From Larix kaempferi (lineage: Eukaryota > Streptophyta > Pinopsida > Pinales > Pinaceae): a stretch of 64,000 nt of DNA. Shown here piece after piece: positions 11,011-21,729 of the stretch; position 1 is the stretch's first letter; each line of letters opens with the position of its first letter. The notes below the pieces were generated by a model. That model did not search any database, was not told the DNA's origin, and worked only from the letters and a program-made list of their open reading frames with translations. A program made the translations under genes and the position numbers. The stretch is taken from NCBI GenBank assembly GCA_027924585.1, contig BSBM01000150.1, positions 12,825,001-12,889,000 of the forward strand, read 5' to 3'.

Positions 11011-11243
11011 AGACTGTGAATTTTTTATGAATTTTGGTTTTTCAGGGTAACGACATTCACTTCCTGTACAGCCTCGGTAGTTGGTTGCACTGCTGGTTTC
11101 AGAGGGATCTCATTCTTGTCAAACAGTTGTTATGAAGGAACTAGTACCTTAGGAATATAGTTATTCTTCAGTTGAAGAATCTTGTGGCCATCAATATGTT
11201 GTGATAATACAGGGGTTGTTCCTTTTTCTATTTGTAGGATATT
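11011..11243 (-). other. G1 linker between first RNase H-like domain and RT
   Basis: Coding-like minus-strand sequence (for example ILQLKNNYIPKVLVPS near 11140-11185) with stops, joining the RNase H-like domain to the RT. No separate domain recognised. Confidence 0.45.
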
Positions 11244-11941
11244 TTATCTTTCCTCTTCTTCCTCGTTGTCTATATTAATCCCTAAAAATTCGTCCATGAG
11301 TTGCAGAAAGAATTTGATATGTTGGTTGTCCCCAAAGACTTGCCAACCTTTTACATTGTCAAGAATAGAGGGGCGATAACGCATTTCTACTTCATACTTC
11401 AACTTCGGTTTCTTGGGAGGTTTGAAAGAGATAGTTGTTAAGGCCAATGAATCGGCTTCTTGGTTGCACTCCCTTGGGACAAAAGTTATATTGAAAGCAT
11501 CAAAGAAATTCTCAACAAGATCCCAGACAAGAGATGAACACCTTTGATCTGATTTACCACCAGCTCATAGTCTCCAAATACTGCCAACTTTGTGATTCTT
11601 AATTCTTTAGAAGCTCGAAGGCCTAGGATGAGGGCCTCATACTAAGCGACATTGTTAGTAGTATCGAAATATAGCTTATAAGACAAAATAATCTCTTCCC
11701 CTGTCGGTGATGACAATACTAAGCTAGCCATAGATTCTTCTTTGGCTGAGGCTCCATCAAAATATAGTTTCCAAACTTGATTCCGACTATCTTCAATAGT
11801 CGGATTAGTCACTTGAGGTTGCACAATTTCTTCTTCAGAGGGCTCCCTTAATGACAACATATACCAACCCATATCCTCATCAGTTGCATATATAGGATAA
11901 TTCATAAGACTATCTTGGTCACTTATCACATGAGAAAACAT
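11244..11941 (-). pseudogene. G1 RNase H-like domain placed before RT
   Basis: The minus strand encodes a domain with the RNase H fold signature: YFDGASAKEESMASLVLSSP (first Asp, around 11745-11770), then TTNNVA followed by a stop and YEALILGLRASKEL, then FGDYELVVNQI (Asp), then VPREC near 11470. The Glu before YEAL is replaced by TAG, so the second catalytic acid is lost. The TNN-x-AEYEALI-x-GL pattern is the one of the extra, archaeal-type RNase H known from the Tat lineage of plant gypsy elements. There the extra domain usually follows the normal RNase H; here it sits between protease and RT. A C-terminal part (11244-11447) has no recognised motif. Confidence 0.8.
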
Positions 11942-12029
11942 AGCTTCTCTATACAGTCATCTAGTCTCCCTAGAAAATACAGGTACTGTAGCGTATTTCA
12001 TATCCATCTGCATAGTACCTCCCATTTTC

Positions 12030-12275
12030 TTAGCCCAACTTCTAGATAGAAGCATAACATATTTGGTTGGGACATCACCCACTACCATGTCCATCATTAC
12101 ACTTTTGGCTGGTAATTAGGCGAGGATGACTATGAAATATTTTATCATACCTATACACTTTAATTTTCTAGAGTCAAACCTGTAGAGATCATGATACGGC
12201 CTGGTAATCTCTAGTCCCAGTTGTTCCATGATAACTTTGGGCATGAAGTTGTGAGATGTTCCTGAGTCCAACATA
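12030..12275 (-). pseudogene. G1 aspartic protease
   Basis: The minus-strand reading MLDSGTSHNFMP at about 12240-12275 has the DSG active-site triad of retroviral-type proteases. It is followed by a beta-strand-rich stretch (GLEITRPYHDLYRF) and VVGDVPTKYVMLLSRSW, which resembles the flap and C-terminal ILGRPW region. Stops are present. It would cut the Gag-Pol polyprotein. Confidence 0.78.
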
Positions 12276-12360
12276 CAATTGTGGAAGAGTTTATCATGAA
12301 CGTTTAGGTGACATAAAATGGAGCAATGGGCTCTTCTTTATCATCAATGTGAGGGCCACA

Positions 12361-13033
12361 TTAAAAGGTTGGGGATTCATCATTCATATTTATAGTATCC
12401 TGCTGGTCAATAGTTTCATCTTTGTGCAACATCTTATCGATTTGTTTCTGGTAAAGAGGGTTTTTTATTAATTCAGACCAGGGAACAAATATTTTTAGTT
12501 TTCTCAATTCATGTTCCAGGTTGAAAGGTATATGGCCTTCTTTGTGATCTTTAGGATATAACTCCATTTTCTTATGGGGGATGATGCCTGGAACCGAGGC
12601 CTTAGTGGTTTTTTCCTTTGATGGGTCTCTATTTTTTGATAGGGGAGATGCTTGGGGAGTTTGGGATGGTTTCTGAGGAGAGTTTTTTGTCGGAGTATCA
12701 TTATGTTTTTTTACTGACTCCAATCTGGGCCTAAGATCATATTTCCTTTGCAACTCGGCCTATGAGAGTATTTGAGAATAATGGATATTTCCCAGAGAAT
12801 GAATCATTTTCTTGAGTGTTTTTATGATATCCATCTGTCCGGTTAGATGGGAATGAGTTTTCATAATCGTCTCTAGTGAGGTGCATGAGATAGGAATATT
12901 CTTCCATCCAATTTAGTTGTTCTTCAACTTCCTCATAGATTTCTTCCTCCATCATTTCGATCAGATTGTTATCGCTATCTCTGACTGGTGGTCTTAGAGG
13001 TTGTTCATCATTTCTCTTTTCTTGGTATGTCAT
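12361..13033 (-). pseudogene. G1 Gag C-terminal region / linker to protease
   Basis: Two overlapping frames: 12737-13033 (very acidic, EEEIYEEVEEQLNWMEEY) and 12361-12753 (Pro/Lys/Ser-rich, then VPWSELIKNPLYQKQIDKML). The latter resembles the short helical segment that precedes protease in many gypsy Gag-Pol proteins. No CCHC knuckle seen. Frame changes show decay. Confidence 0.6.
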
Positions 13034-13404
13034 TTGAGGATTATAAGGTCTTCAGAATTGAGTGGGAGGACGAGCAGGAGATTTTCTGTTAGGAGTTCTA
13101 TTTTCCAATTCCATTCGAGTAACTTTATTTGACAGGTTTTTAATAATGCAGGTCATTTCATCAATCTTTGCTTCTCGAGAGTCTTTAAATCCTGAGGATC
13201 TACTCTCTTCTTTGAAATTCCCTTTGTATTTTGCTCAATGTCATTAGTAAATTTGATCTTTCCTCCTACCCTCCTATTTCCTTCAACATCGATAGCATCA
13301 TCTTGCATTATACTAAGGGAGGGTGATCTTCTTTACCTCAGCATGATGGCGAAATCGAAGGGAAAGGATCCTGCATAGGTGGCTCGGGACACGACTTTTG
13401 TAGG
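13034..13404 (-). other. G1 gag, decayed middle part
   Basis: Coding-like on the minus strand in short pieces with stops. It joins the capsid-like part to the acidic linker. No motif I can name. Confidence 0.4.
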
Positions 13405-13877
13405 TCATATATCTTCAGGGATTCTATAATATACTTTATTGAATCTTGTACTAAAATCTACCACATTTTCAGAAGTGCTCTTCCTTAGCGCAGAAAATGC
13501 AGTTAGATAATACAGATTATCACGCTTAACTCCCCACTTTTTGATGAATGTGATTTCTAGATTTTCCATAGTGTTGATGGAATCGTTTGGTAGTGATATA
13601 AACCATTTACAAGATTTTACTTCGAGTGATTGGGCGAAAACCCTCATAAACACATCATCGTGATAATAAAAATGTTGTCAGTGAAATATTGAAAGCGATC
13701 CACGTGATCTTCTGCAGATGTACCCTTACTCGCAACATATTTGGGTAGTAACTTTAGATAGTGAGTGGGCATATCATTCAAGGGTGTAGGAAACTGTTGA
13801 GTTCCATGTCTACTTTCTACCCATCGTGGAGTTATGGACGGTGGTGATGGTCCTCCGCCACCTCCTCCTCCTGACAT
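13405..13877 (-). pseudogene. G1 Gag, capsid-like domain
   Basis: Two frames joined by a frameshift near 13650. The first has a glycine run and Pro-rich start (MSGGGGGGGPSPPS) and then HVDRFQYFTDN. The second has CKWFISLPNDSINTMENLEITFIKKW and FSTRFNKVYYRIPEDI. This is the usual retrotransposon Gag pattern of W-x-SLP, F-x-x-K(W/Y) and F-x-x-R(F)N. Gag would form the cytoplasmic virus-like particle. It is the first gene after the PBS at 14343-14360. Confidence 0.82.
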
Positions 13878-14342
13878 AAGATGACTAGCAATTAGATTCT
13901 TGGCTTGAGGAGTGATAAATGACTTGGGCAGATTTCAACGGGCTGAGGATTCTCCACTTTCGGTGGGAAAATCCTTCACACTGGGTAGACCAAAAGGAGT
14001 ATTGGGGTTATAGGGACAGGCTTATCTTTTAGGTGTTTGGAAAATAAATCCAGATTCAAGGAATTGAGGACCAAACAGAGGAGGGGAGAAGGTTCGTTTG
14101 TGGTGACACGATGAGGTGGACTGATATTTCCCATGTTTGTGTCTCCAGGAGACAGGATCTTGTAGGCCCACTAATTCTTTTTGGTTGGAGTTCTGGGGAG
14201 TATGTCTACGTCCAAATGCCAAGTTTGCTTCGGTGGAGTCTCCAAGTGGATTACACAGTCTTCTCCCTAGTTTCGTCCACTACGAAATCAAGAGCGTATG
14301 ATTTTTTGTTGTTCCCAGGGAAAATTGATCTTCTTACTTTGT

Positions 14343-14360
14343 TCCCCGACAATGACGTCA
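14343..14360 (-). promoter_or_regulatory. G1 primer binding site, decayed tRNA-Asp type
   Basis: The minus strand reads TGACGTCATTGTCGGGGA. It differs from the tRNA-Asp-type site TGGCGCCGTTGCCGGGGA (found intact at 58924 in this window) at four positions, all transitions of the C-to-T or G-to-A kind. Seven bases before it the minus strand ends with ACTAACA, the inverted match of the LTR start TGTTAGT at 29654. This marks the true inner end of the 5' LTR. Confidence 0.8.
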
Positions 14361-14368
14361 AAAAATAT

Positions 14369-15174
14369 GTTAGTCCCAGAGACATTCTAAAGTTGTTTTT
14401 TAGAACTGTTCCTGGGCATCAATAAATTTCGATGTTTATCTTTTTAATCAAAAAACATATTTATTGTTGTTTGAACATAATAATGATAATCAGTCTTAGT
14501 ATACTGCGGGAAACACTTCAGATATGCCAGTAAAAAATTGAATGAATTTGTGTTGGTGAAATGTCATGAGAAAAGGTACTTGCTGAAAGTAAATATTGAT
14601 CTCATGTGTACAAAACATAAAACGTACTGAGCCAAAAGGAATTCAGTAGTTTATACAAAATGACTACAGATCAAAATTCAATCTTCATGAGGATAATATA
14701 ACCATATTTTATATCATGAATACTTCACAAATATAATTCATCTAGAAACAAGATGGGAATCCAAGAACACTCATATTTGAATCAATATTAACTTTGTGAA
14801 TCATAGGAAACATATGAAAGAGGGATGATATCACAGGAGAAGAGAATACTAACTGAACATATCAGAGCTTTGAATCCACAGAAAAACCAAGGTAGAGCTT
14901 GAAGTTTCTTTATTATATATCTTGATCAGACTTAAATCTTCTGAAGTTACACTTCTTACAACAAAAGGTCGACCCCTGGAGAAAGTGCCTTGTTCTATAT
15001 ATATAGCCTCTATGGGCCTGAAAAAATCTACACATGGTTTGTTACATCCCAACGGCTTACGGATTTCTATTTTATCTTAACAAAAAGTATTTACAAAAAC
15101 GTTAGTTCATTGGACTAATGTTGACTTGTCAGCTATGGAGACTAGGGTCCACCCTACTGAGGTGGAGGAATGTC
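14369..15174 (-). other. LTR sequence between ORF1 stop and LTR end
   Basis: AT-rich, with short frames only. The minus-strand run tatatatagaacaag near 14990-15005 could be a second TATA-like site, and aataaa-type poly(A) signals occur near 14450. I see no gene. Confidence 0.4.
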
Positions 15175-16680
15175 CTATTGTGCTGAAGATGTCCCCATTG
15201 CTAGTTGCGCTGAAGACATTCCGGCCGTTGATTGTGCCATTGTAGTCTTCTCTAATTGTTGTATCTGCAGAAATCTTGTGATACTATTCCAATCCTTACA
15301 CATAAGATATTGGAAAACCCTTAGCTCTTTGAGGGACATATCTAGCTCGGAGTAGCGCTCAAAAGTGGGCTTTGGCAGAGCTCTAAAAAATGGATTGAAG
15401 GCGATTAAGAATATAAAAGTTAGTGTGCATTTTTTCCACAAACATTCATCCACTAAGCTCCTGAAGAGTGTCTTCCAAGTGAACTTCAAAGTTCCTTGCA
15501 TCCAAAATCATGGCGTTGTAATGCTCCTTTGGGTATAAATGTCCATGTCCATCCCAAAAGGATGGGAGGCTGAGGGGAGAAACATCCTTGAATAATTATT
15601 TGAATGAGTGAACATCATGTTTTAGCTGGGCCTCCATATGATTACTTTATTTTTGTCTCGGATGGTGTATGTTTGGATTTCGTCGAAGGTTTTCTCATTC
15701 AAAAATTCAATTACCGCTTTGGCAAAATCTGTCTTTTTTCTTATGCTGTTTAGGGCCGAACGAGCATCTTGGGTGGCGACTTCACCAATTTCAAACTCTT
15801 CCTGAGACACGACAAAATGGATCCACTGTGTGGTTATCAACGCTACTACCTGTTCCCAGATTGAGAATTTGGTGCTTTTAAGCATAGGCTTACCGGTCAG
15901 TCTTCTAGACAAGTCTTGGACGTCTTTCCGGAGATCCTCTTTAGACTATTGTAGCTCCGAGATGGATTGATCTTTTTTATCCAATTTTTTGCTCATGCTG
16001 ATAAGCTCTTCGCTCTTGGATTTTAGTTGATCATGAGCCTGGTTCAGCTGAGCATATTTGAAACTCATTTCCGCAATTGCCTGGGCCAACTTGTCAGTAG
16101 GATCCACAGAAGATGAAACTTGTAATTTGACGGCCTTCTGTTGAAGGATGTCTTGATTTTTCTTTCTCAGATCATCCAACTAATTTTATAAGGTGACAAT
16201 ATTTTCTTTTAGTACATGGATATCAGCCATGTATCTCTCTAGCTCATATTGTATCGTCGATACTTCGACAGTTTGTGAATGCTCGACAATGGGAATACTG
16301 AGCTTCTTTTTAATCCTGCAATATCTTTGTCCTTTTCCGTTAGCATGGTCTGTACTGGAGCCATGTCATTGGGATTTTGCACCATATTTACAATATGCGT
16401 CTCTAAGTCAACTATCTTTAATTGTTTCTCCTTATTAGAAGACTTTTCATTTTTCAGCTGCTTCTCCAGCCTCTGAACAACGGCCTGTAGCTTATTGGTG
16501 CTCATGGTGTATTTCAACACATCTCTATACACTCCTTCACCAGTTTTTCGGTGAAGTTCCATAAAGTATTTGGATGGGAATACATCTAGATTCACAGTCA
16601 CCTCGGTGGTTTTGAAATTTGAGGGTACTTTCTTCCCCCAGGAACCAAGGACTCTAGAATTTCCATTTTTTAAGGTTCCT
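15175..16680 (-). pseudogene. G1 ORF1, 3' part: coiled coil and C-terminal domain
   Basis: Four successive minus-strand frames continue the accessory ORF after the nested copia. First is 16239-16601, with a heptad-rich coiled coil (LQAVVQRLEKQLKNEKSSNK). Next is 15946-16179, more coiled coil with many K/E/Q/L residues. Next is 15622-15912 (FSIWEQVVALITTQWIHFVV). Last is 15175-15501, ending in an Ala/Ser/Gln-rich tail (STAGMSSAQLAMGTSSAQ). No gag, pol or env motif is present and I do not recognise the family. The same order, a globular part, then coiled coil, then a C-terminal domain, is seen in the G2 ORF at 51623-55795. Stops and frameshifts show decay. Function unknown. Confidence 0.65.
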
Positions 16681-17403
16681 TTAGCCTCTTCGCTTGTAGT
16701 TTCCCTTCTTATACTTTTGAATCTTCTTAGGAGGATGGAAATCCTTATGATTTTCCTTCTTGAAATGAGGCTTTCCCTTTCCTCTTGTAGTGTGGGTAGC
16801 TAGAGCTTGATCGTCATCTCTGAGTAGTGATTCTCGATTTTCTACTCTAGCCTCCTCTTGGACACATTCTTCCCATACTACTTCAAATAGTAAACGTTCC
16901 TTTCTTGCACACATAGTCTGGATAAAGGAGTCCCAAGGTCTAGTAAGACCATTGAGAGTAGTCATCACCAACTCATCTTCATCAAGGGTGTCTCCAATTG
17001 CTTCTAGTTGTTCCTTGAATTGGGAAACCCTTGTAAAATATTCTTGGATAGATTCTCCTTGGCTCATCTTTGTGCTTTTGAGTTGGGATCTCAAATTCAT
17101 CTTTCGATTTATGTTTCTTCCTTCATAAATTCTTGTTAGGGCATCAAACATCTCCTCTGTAGTGTTCTTGGAGGACACTTGAGGAATCAAGTGATATTTT
17201 ATGGAGTCTGCTATGATCCTCATAGCCCTAATCATGTCCTTCTTATGCTTTTCCTTAGCTTTAGCTCCTTTGGGTTCTGGTACAACTTCTTTAACGAACT
17301 TCGAGAGATCATTCTCTTCTATAATGAGTCCAATCCTATACTTCCAAGCACAGAAGTTCTCTATGCCTTCCAACTTGTCATCAAGCTTAGTGCTTGGAGG
17401 CAT
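16681..17403 (-). pseudogene. Copia C2 Gag (UBN2-type), truncated before the zinc knuckle
   Basis: 240 codons on the minus strand, from the ATG at 17403 (MPPSTKLDDKLEGIENFCAW, the usual plant copia Gag start). The frame is open upstream to 17448, but this ATG fits the family. Middle motifs: AKEMF-like TTEEMFDALTRIYEG, LRSQLKSTKMSQGESIQEYF and TTLNGLTRPWDSFIQ. The protein ends in a Lys-rich region (KKGNYKRRG) where a CCHC knuckle should begin. Past 16690 the sequence belongs to G1 ORF1, so C2 is truncated there and its protease, integrase and RT are gone. The frame itself has no internal stop. Confidence 0.88.
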
Positions 17404-17475
17404 CTTAACCCAGACAGCAGAGAATAACCAAAAATTAAAATTTCTCAAAATAAAAAAACTGAACTAACCAAAATA

Positions 17476-18306
17476 TGTGCTTGACTGAGGCGATTATGCT
17501 AGGGGAGGGAGGCCAGAAGTGGTCCACCCCGACTTTGGCCACCCGGGATGCCACGCGGCTGCCACCCGTCGAGGGCGGGACCACTGCAGGTGGCTGCTCC
17601 ACGTCGTCCCGGGTAGCTAGCGCTTTTAATGCGCTTTATTGCACCTCGGGATGCGTGCCAGCTGGCCCTTTCCCGGCAGTCGCTCCCACCTCCCGTTCAT
17701 TCTTGCTCGGGGCTGGAAGGTGAGCGTTCCGCCACCCCGGAAGCTGTCCGCCATGGCGCCGCTGCTGCTCCGCTCCCGCCTCCTGCTGCTGTTCGATGAG
17801 GTTGCTTCTTGGAATACCTGTCACTGTGTGGTGGTCCGCCCCGGTTTGTTGTTCGCGCGGAGGACGTCGCCGTGTGAGCACAGAGGTTTCGTTTGGTTGC
17901 CTGTCTGGAAGCTCGTGGTGGAATGGCCCTGTTCCATGGCCGTCGCCGTGCGTTGGATAACTGGTCTAGTGTTGTTGTTGTGTTCGTGGTCTGTGGCGTG
18001 GGTTCCCCGGTGGTTCGGCCCTGTTCCTGCTTGTTTGCGGGCTGCTCCTGGTTCATCCTCGGCTCCTGGTGTTCATGTTTCTGCTTCGTCGTCGGCTCCT
18101 GGTTCGTCCTCGGCTCCTGGTACCTGCTCCGCTCCTGGTTCGTGCTCGGCGGTGGCCACCTGTTCAGCAAACTTGGTAGGATTTTGATCCTACCGGCTTC
18201 GCGTGCATTGTGTTTTTCAACACACTCACTCTCTCGGTGTGATTTGCTTGCCTTCTCTGTCTGTGTTCGGTTTGTTTGGGTGTGGTTGCCTGTTCAAACG
18301 ACGTCG
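17476..18306. other. GC-rich island with short Ser/Ala/Pro-type repeats
   Basis: About 830 bp at roughly 60% GC inside an AT-rich background. It contains imperfect 18-bp repeats of the ctcctggttcgtcctcgg type near 18040-18150. A perfect 8-bp stem hairpin (ggtaggat / atcctacc) lies at 18175-18194. Long frames exist on both strands (17639-18187 plus, 17697-18170 minus), but high GC removes stop codons by chance and I do not trust either as a gene. It sits upstream of the C2 gag on the minus strand and next to the DNA transposon. It may be C2 leader, captured host promoter/exon, or a fragment of another element. Confidence 0.6.
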
Positions 18307-18320
18307 TAGGAACTTGTTTT

Positions 18321-19820
18321 TTGGTTTTTAATGGAGCACTGTAATGGTTGTTGGTTTTTAATGGAGCACTGTTATGGTATTTGGTTTTTAATGGAGCACT
18401 GTTAGGTTTTGTGGTTTGTAATGGAGCACCGTAATGGTTTTTGGTTTTTAATGGAGCACTGTTAGGGTATGTGGTTTTTAATGGAGCACCGTAATGGTTT
18501 TTGGTTTTTAATGGAGCACTGTTAGGGTATGTGGTTTTTAATGGAGCACCGTAATGGTTTTTGGTTTTTAATGGAGCATTGTTAGGGTATGTGGTTTTTA
18601 ATGGAGCACCGTAATGGTTTTTGGTTTTTAATGGAGCACTGTTAGGGTATCTGGTTTTTAATGGAGCACCGTAATGGTTTTTGGTTTTTAATTGAGCACT
18701 GTTATGGTATTTCGTTTTTAATGGAGCACTGTAATGGTTTTTGGTTTTTAATGGAGCACTGTTATGGTATTATGTTTTTAATGGAGCACTGTAATGGTTT
18801 TTGGTTTTTAATGGAGCACTGTTAAGGTATTTCGTTTTTAATGGAGCACTGTAATGGTTTTTGGTTTTTAATTGAGCACTGTTATGGTATTTCGTTTTTA
18901 ATGGAGCACTGTAATGGTTTTTGGTTTTTAATTGAGCACTGTTATGGTATTTCGTTTTTAATGGAGCACTGTAATGGTTTTTGGTTTTTAATTGAGCACT
19001 GTTATGGTATTTCGTTTTTAATGGAGCACTGTAATGGTTTTTGGTTTTTAATTGAGCACTGTTATGGTATTTCGTTTTTAATGGAGCACTGTAATGGTTT
19101 TTGGTTTTTAATTGAGCACTGTTAGGGTTTTTGGTTTTCAATGGAGCACTGCTAGGGTATGTGGTTTTTAATGGAGCACTGTTAGGGTTTTTGGTTTTCA
19201 ATGGAGCACTGCTAGGGTATGTGGTTTTTAATGGAGCACTGTTAGGGTATTTGGTTTTTAATGGAGCACTGTAATGGTTTTTGGTTTTTAATGGAGCACT
19301 GTTAGGGTTTTTGGTTTTTAATGGTGCACTGTTAGGGTTTTTGGTTTTTAATGGAGCACTGTTAGGGTTTTTGGTTTTTAATGGAGCACTGTTAGGGTTT
19401 TTGGTTTTTAATGGAGCATTGTTAGGGTTTTTGGTTTTTAATGGAGCACTGTTAGGGTTTTTGGTTTTTAATGGAGCACTGTTAGTGTCTTTGGTTTTTA
19501 ATGGAGCACTGTTAGGGTGTTTGGTATTTAATGGAACACTGTAATGGTATTTGGTTTTTAATGGAGCACTGTTATGGTATTTGGTTTTTAATGGAGCACT
19601 GTAATGGTTTATGGTTTTTAATGGAGCACTGTTAGGGTGTTTGGTTTTTAATGGAGCACTGTTAGGGTGTTTGGTTTTTAATGGAACACTGTAATGGTAT
19701 TTGGTTTTTAATGGAGCACTGTTATGGTATTTGGTTTTTAATGGAGCACTGTAATGGTATTTGGTTTTTAGTGGAGCACTGTTATGGTTTTTGGTTATCA
19801 ATGGCACACTGTTATGGTCG
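18321..19820 (+). repeat. Satellite-like array, about 50 copies of a 30-bp unit
   Basis: Unit: ttggtttttaatggagcact followed by gtaatggttt or gttagggtat. The period is exactly 30 bp from 18321 to about 19820, then two degenerate units run to 19850. Local higher-order structure is visible: a 60-bp dimer repeated four times (18421-18660), a different 60-bp dimer repeated five times (18841-19140), and a homogeneous monomer run (19281-19490). The unit matches the terminal repeat at the other transposon end (24315-24370) in inverse orientation. Because 30 is divisible by three, long frames appear in three reading frames; they are by-products. Confidence 0.95.
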
Positions 19821-19942
19821 AAATTGATTATTAATGGCACACTGTTAGGGTCGAAATTTATTATTAATGATTGTATGAATTAGCAATGAATGGTTGTTAA
19901 TTTGTTAATGGAGTTGATTATAGGATTAGGGTTTGAAGGATG

Positions 19943-21200
19943 CGGGAAATTCTGACATAAAAAAAAACACCATAACAGTGCTCCATTAAACCCTTCATTG
20001 ATTATATTGCTTGCAGTGATTGCTTGAATTTTGAAGGAATGGTTGTTAATTTCTTATTGGAGTTGATTATAGGATTGATGCATGCTTGAGATGAATAATT
20101 TGGGCATGCGAATTAGATGAATAAGTTGGACTTTGAATTGAAGGCATGAAACCTTTTAACAAATTAGGGTTTGCTATGGTTCATTGATTGTATCAGTCAT
20201 TGTATGAATTTGCAATTAGGGTTTGGAGGCATGAAACCTTTTAAGAAATTAACAACCATTCATGGTTAGTAGGGTTTGCTATGGATCAGTGACTGTTTCA
20301 GTGAATGTATGAATTCGCAATGAATGGTTTTTAATTTGTTATTGGAGTGCATTATAGGATTAGGGTTTGATATGGTTTCATTGTTTCATTGCTTGATAAC
20401 TTAGTATATTTTAAAATTGAGAGAAGGTTTCATGGTTATGGAAAATTCAGATATGCTTTAATGGTATGAAGGTTACGGGAAATTCTGACATAAAAAAAAA
20501 CACCATAACAGTGCTCCATTAAACCCTTCATTGATTATATTGCTTGCAGTGATTGCTTGAATTTTGAAGGAATGGTTGTTAATTTCTTATTGGAGTTGAT
20601 TATAGGATTGATGCATGCTTCAGTTGAATAATTTGGGCATGCGAATTAGATGAATAAGTTGGACTTTGAATTGAAGGCATGAAACCTTTTAACAGATTAG
20701 GGTTTGCTATGGTTGATTGATTGTTTCAGTCATTGTATGAATTTGCAATTAGGGTTTGGAGGCATGAAACCTTTTAAGAAATTAACAACCATTCATGGTT
20801 AGTAGGGTTTGCTATGGATCAGTGACTGTTTCAGTGAATGTATGAATTCGCAATGAATGGTTTTTAATTTGTTATTGGAGTGCATTATAGGATTAGGGTT
20901 TGATATGGTTTCATTGTTTCATTGCTTGATAACTTAGTATATATCAAAATTCAGAGAAGGTTTCATGGTTATGGAAAATTCAGATATGCTTTAATGGTAT
21001 GAAGGTTACGGGAAATTCTGACATAAAAAAACACCATAACCGTGCTCCATTAAACCCTTCATTGATTATATTGCTTTCAGTGATTGCTTGAATTCTTAAG
21101 GAATGGTTGTTAATTTCTTATTCGAGTTGATTATAGGATTGATGCATGCTTGAGTTGAATAATTTGGGCATGCCAATTAGATGAATAATTTGGACTGTTA
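19943..21200 (+). repeat. 534-bp tandem repeat, about 2.4 copies
   Basis: Copies start at 19943, 20477 and 21010 (each at gggaaattctgacataaa), giving periods of 534 and 533 bp. The last copy stops near 21200. Each copy holds one inverted unit of the neighbouring array (accataacagtgctccatta at about 19968, 20503 and 21031, with one mismatch in the last). High identity implies recent duplication within the transposon. Confidence 0.92.
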
Positions 21201-21729
21201 ATTTTGTATTTTTCTATAATTTTGGTTCTCATATTTGTTTGTCCCACCTGCTTTCATTCTTGCTGTGTGCTCTAACCTAAGTAATCTTTAACTTTGTGCT
21301 CGGTGATTGTTTGCAATGCTTACTATCAATCCAGTTCAAGTCGATTTGCATTCAAGTCAGTATTGCATTCAGAAAAAACTTGCATTCAATTTAAATGTTC
21401 AATCAGGTTGGTCTACCACCCAATTTAGTTTAACATTCAATTTAGTTTGCTAACCAGTAAATAGACAGAGACATGAAGAAAACAGTACTTGACATAAAGG
21501 GCATATTCTTGTTCAACATAGTAGCAATTCGACATTTATACATATGGTTGGTCCATGGTGGGTTGGGACTTTATACATTTACTGTGGTTATGCCTAACAT
21601 ATATCCACTGTCAGATTGGAATCAAACAAAAACTTAGGAACCCACCCAAAATTCCCCCCCGCAACAAAATCTTCCTTTCATATGTGTATGCCAAACACAA
21701 AACATCTATCATTCGCCAAACAAAAAACC
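21201..21729. other. Transposon non-coding region between tandem repeats and transposase stop
   Basis: AT-rich sequence with short imperfect repeats of cattcaatttagttt near 21380-21450. Probably the 3' untranslated region of the minus-strand transposase gene. No gene seen. Confidence 0.45.

Noticed and set aside
17639-18187. 182-codon plus frame with Ala-Pro-Gly-Ser repeats and its antisense 157-codon frame
   Set aside because: High GC lowers stop frequency and both strands are open; no domain, start context or homologue recognised.
18175-18194. Hairpin ggtaggat/atcctacc as a bacterial-type terminator
   Set aside because: Nuclear plant context and no T-tract; noted only as a hairpin.
18321-19820. 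CRISPR-like regular repeats
   Set aside because: Units are contiguous with no unique spacers, and the host is a plant.
18770-19840. 356-codon minus frame of decapeptide repeats (NSAPLKTK type), and two plus frames over the same array
   Set aside because: A 30-bp unit without stops keeps three frames open at once. No start context or domain, and the array is explained by terminal-repeat amplification.
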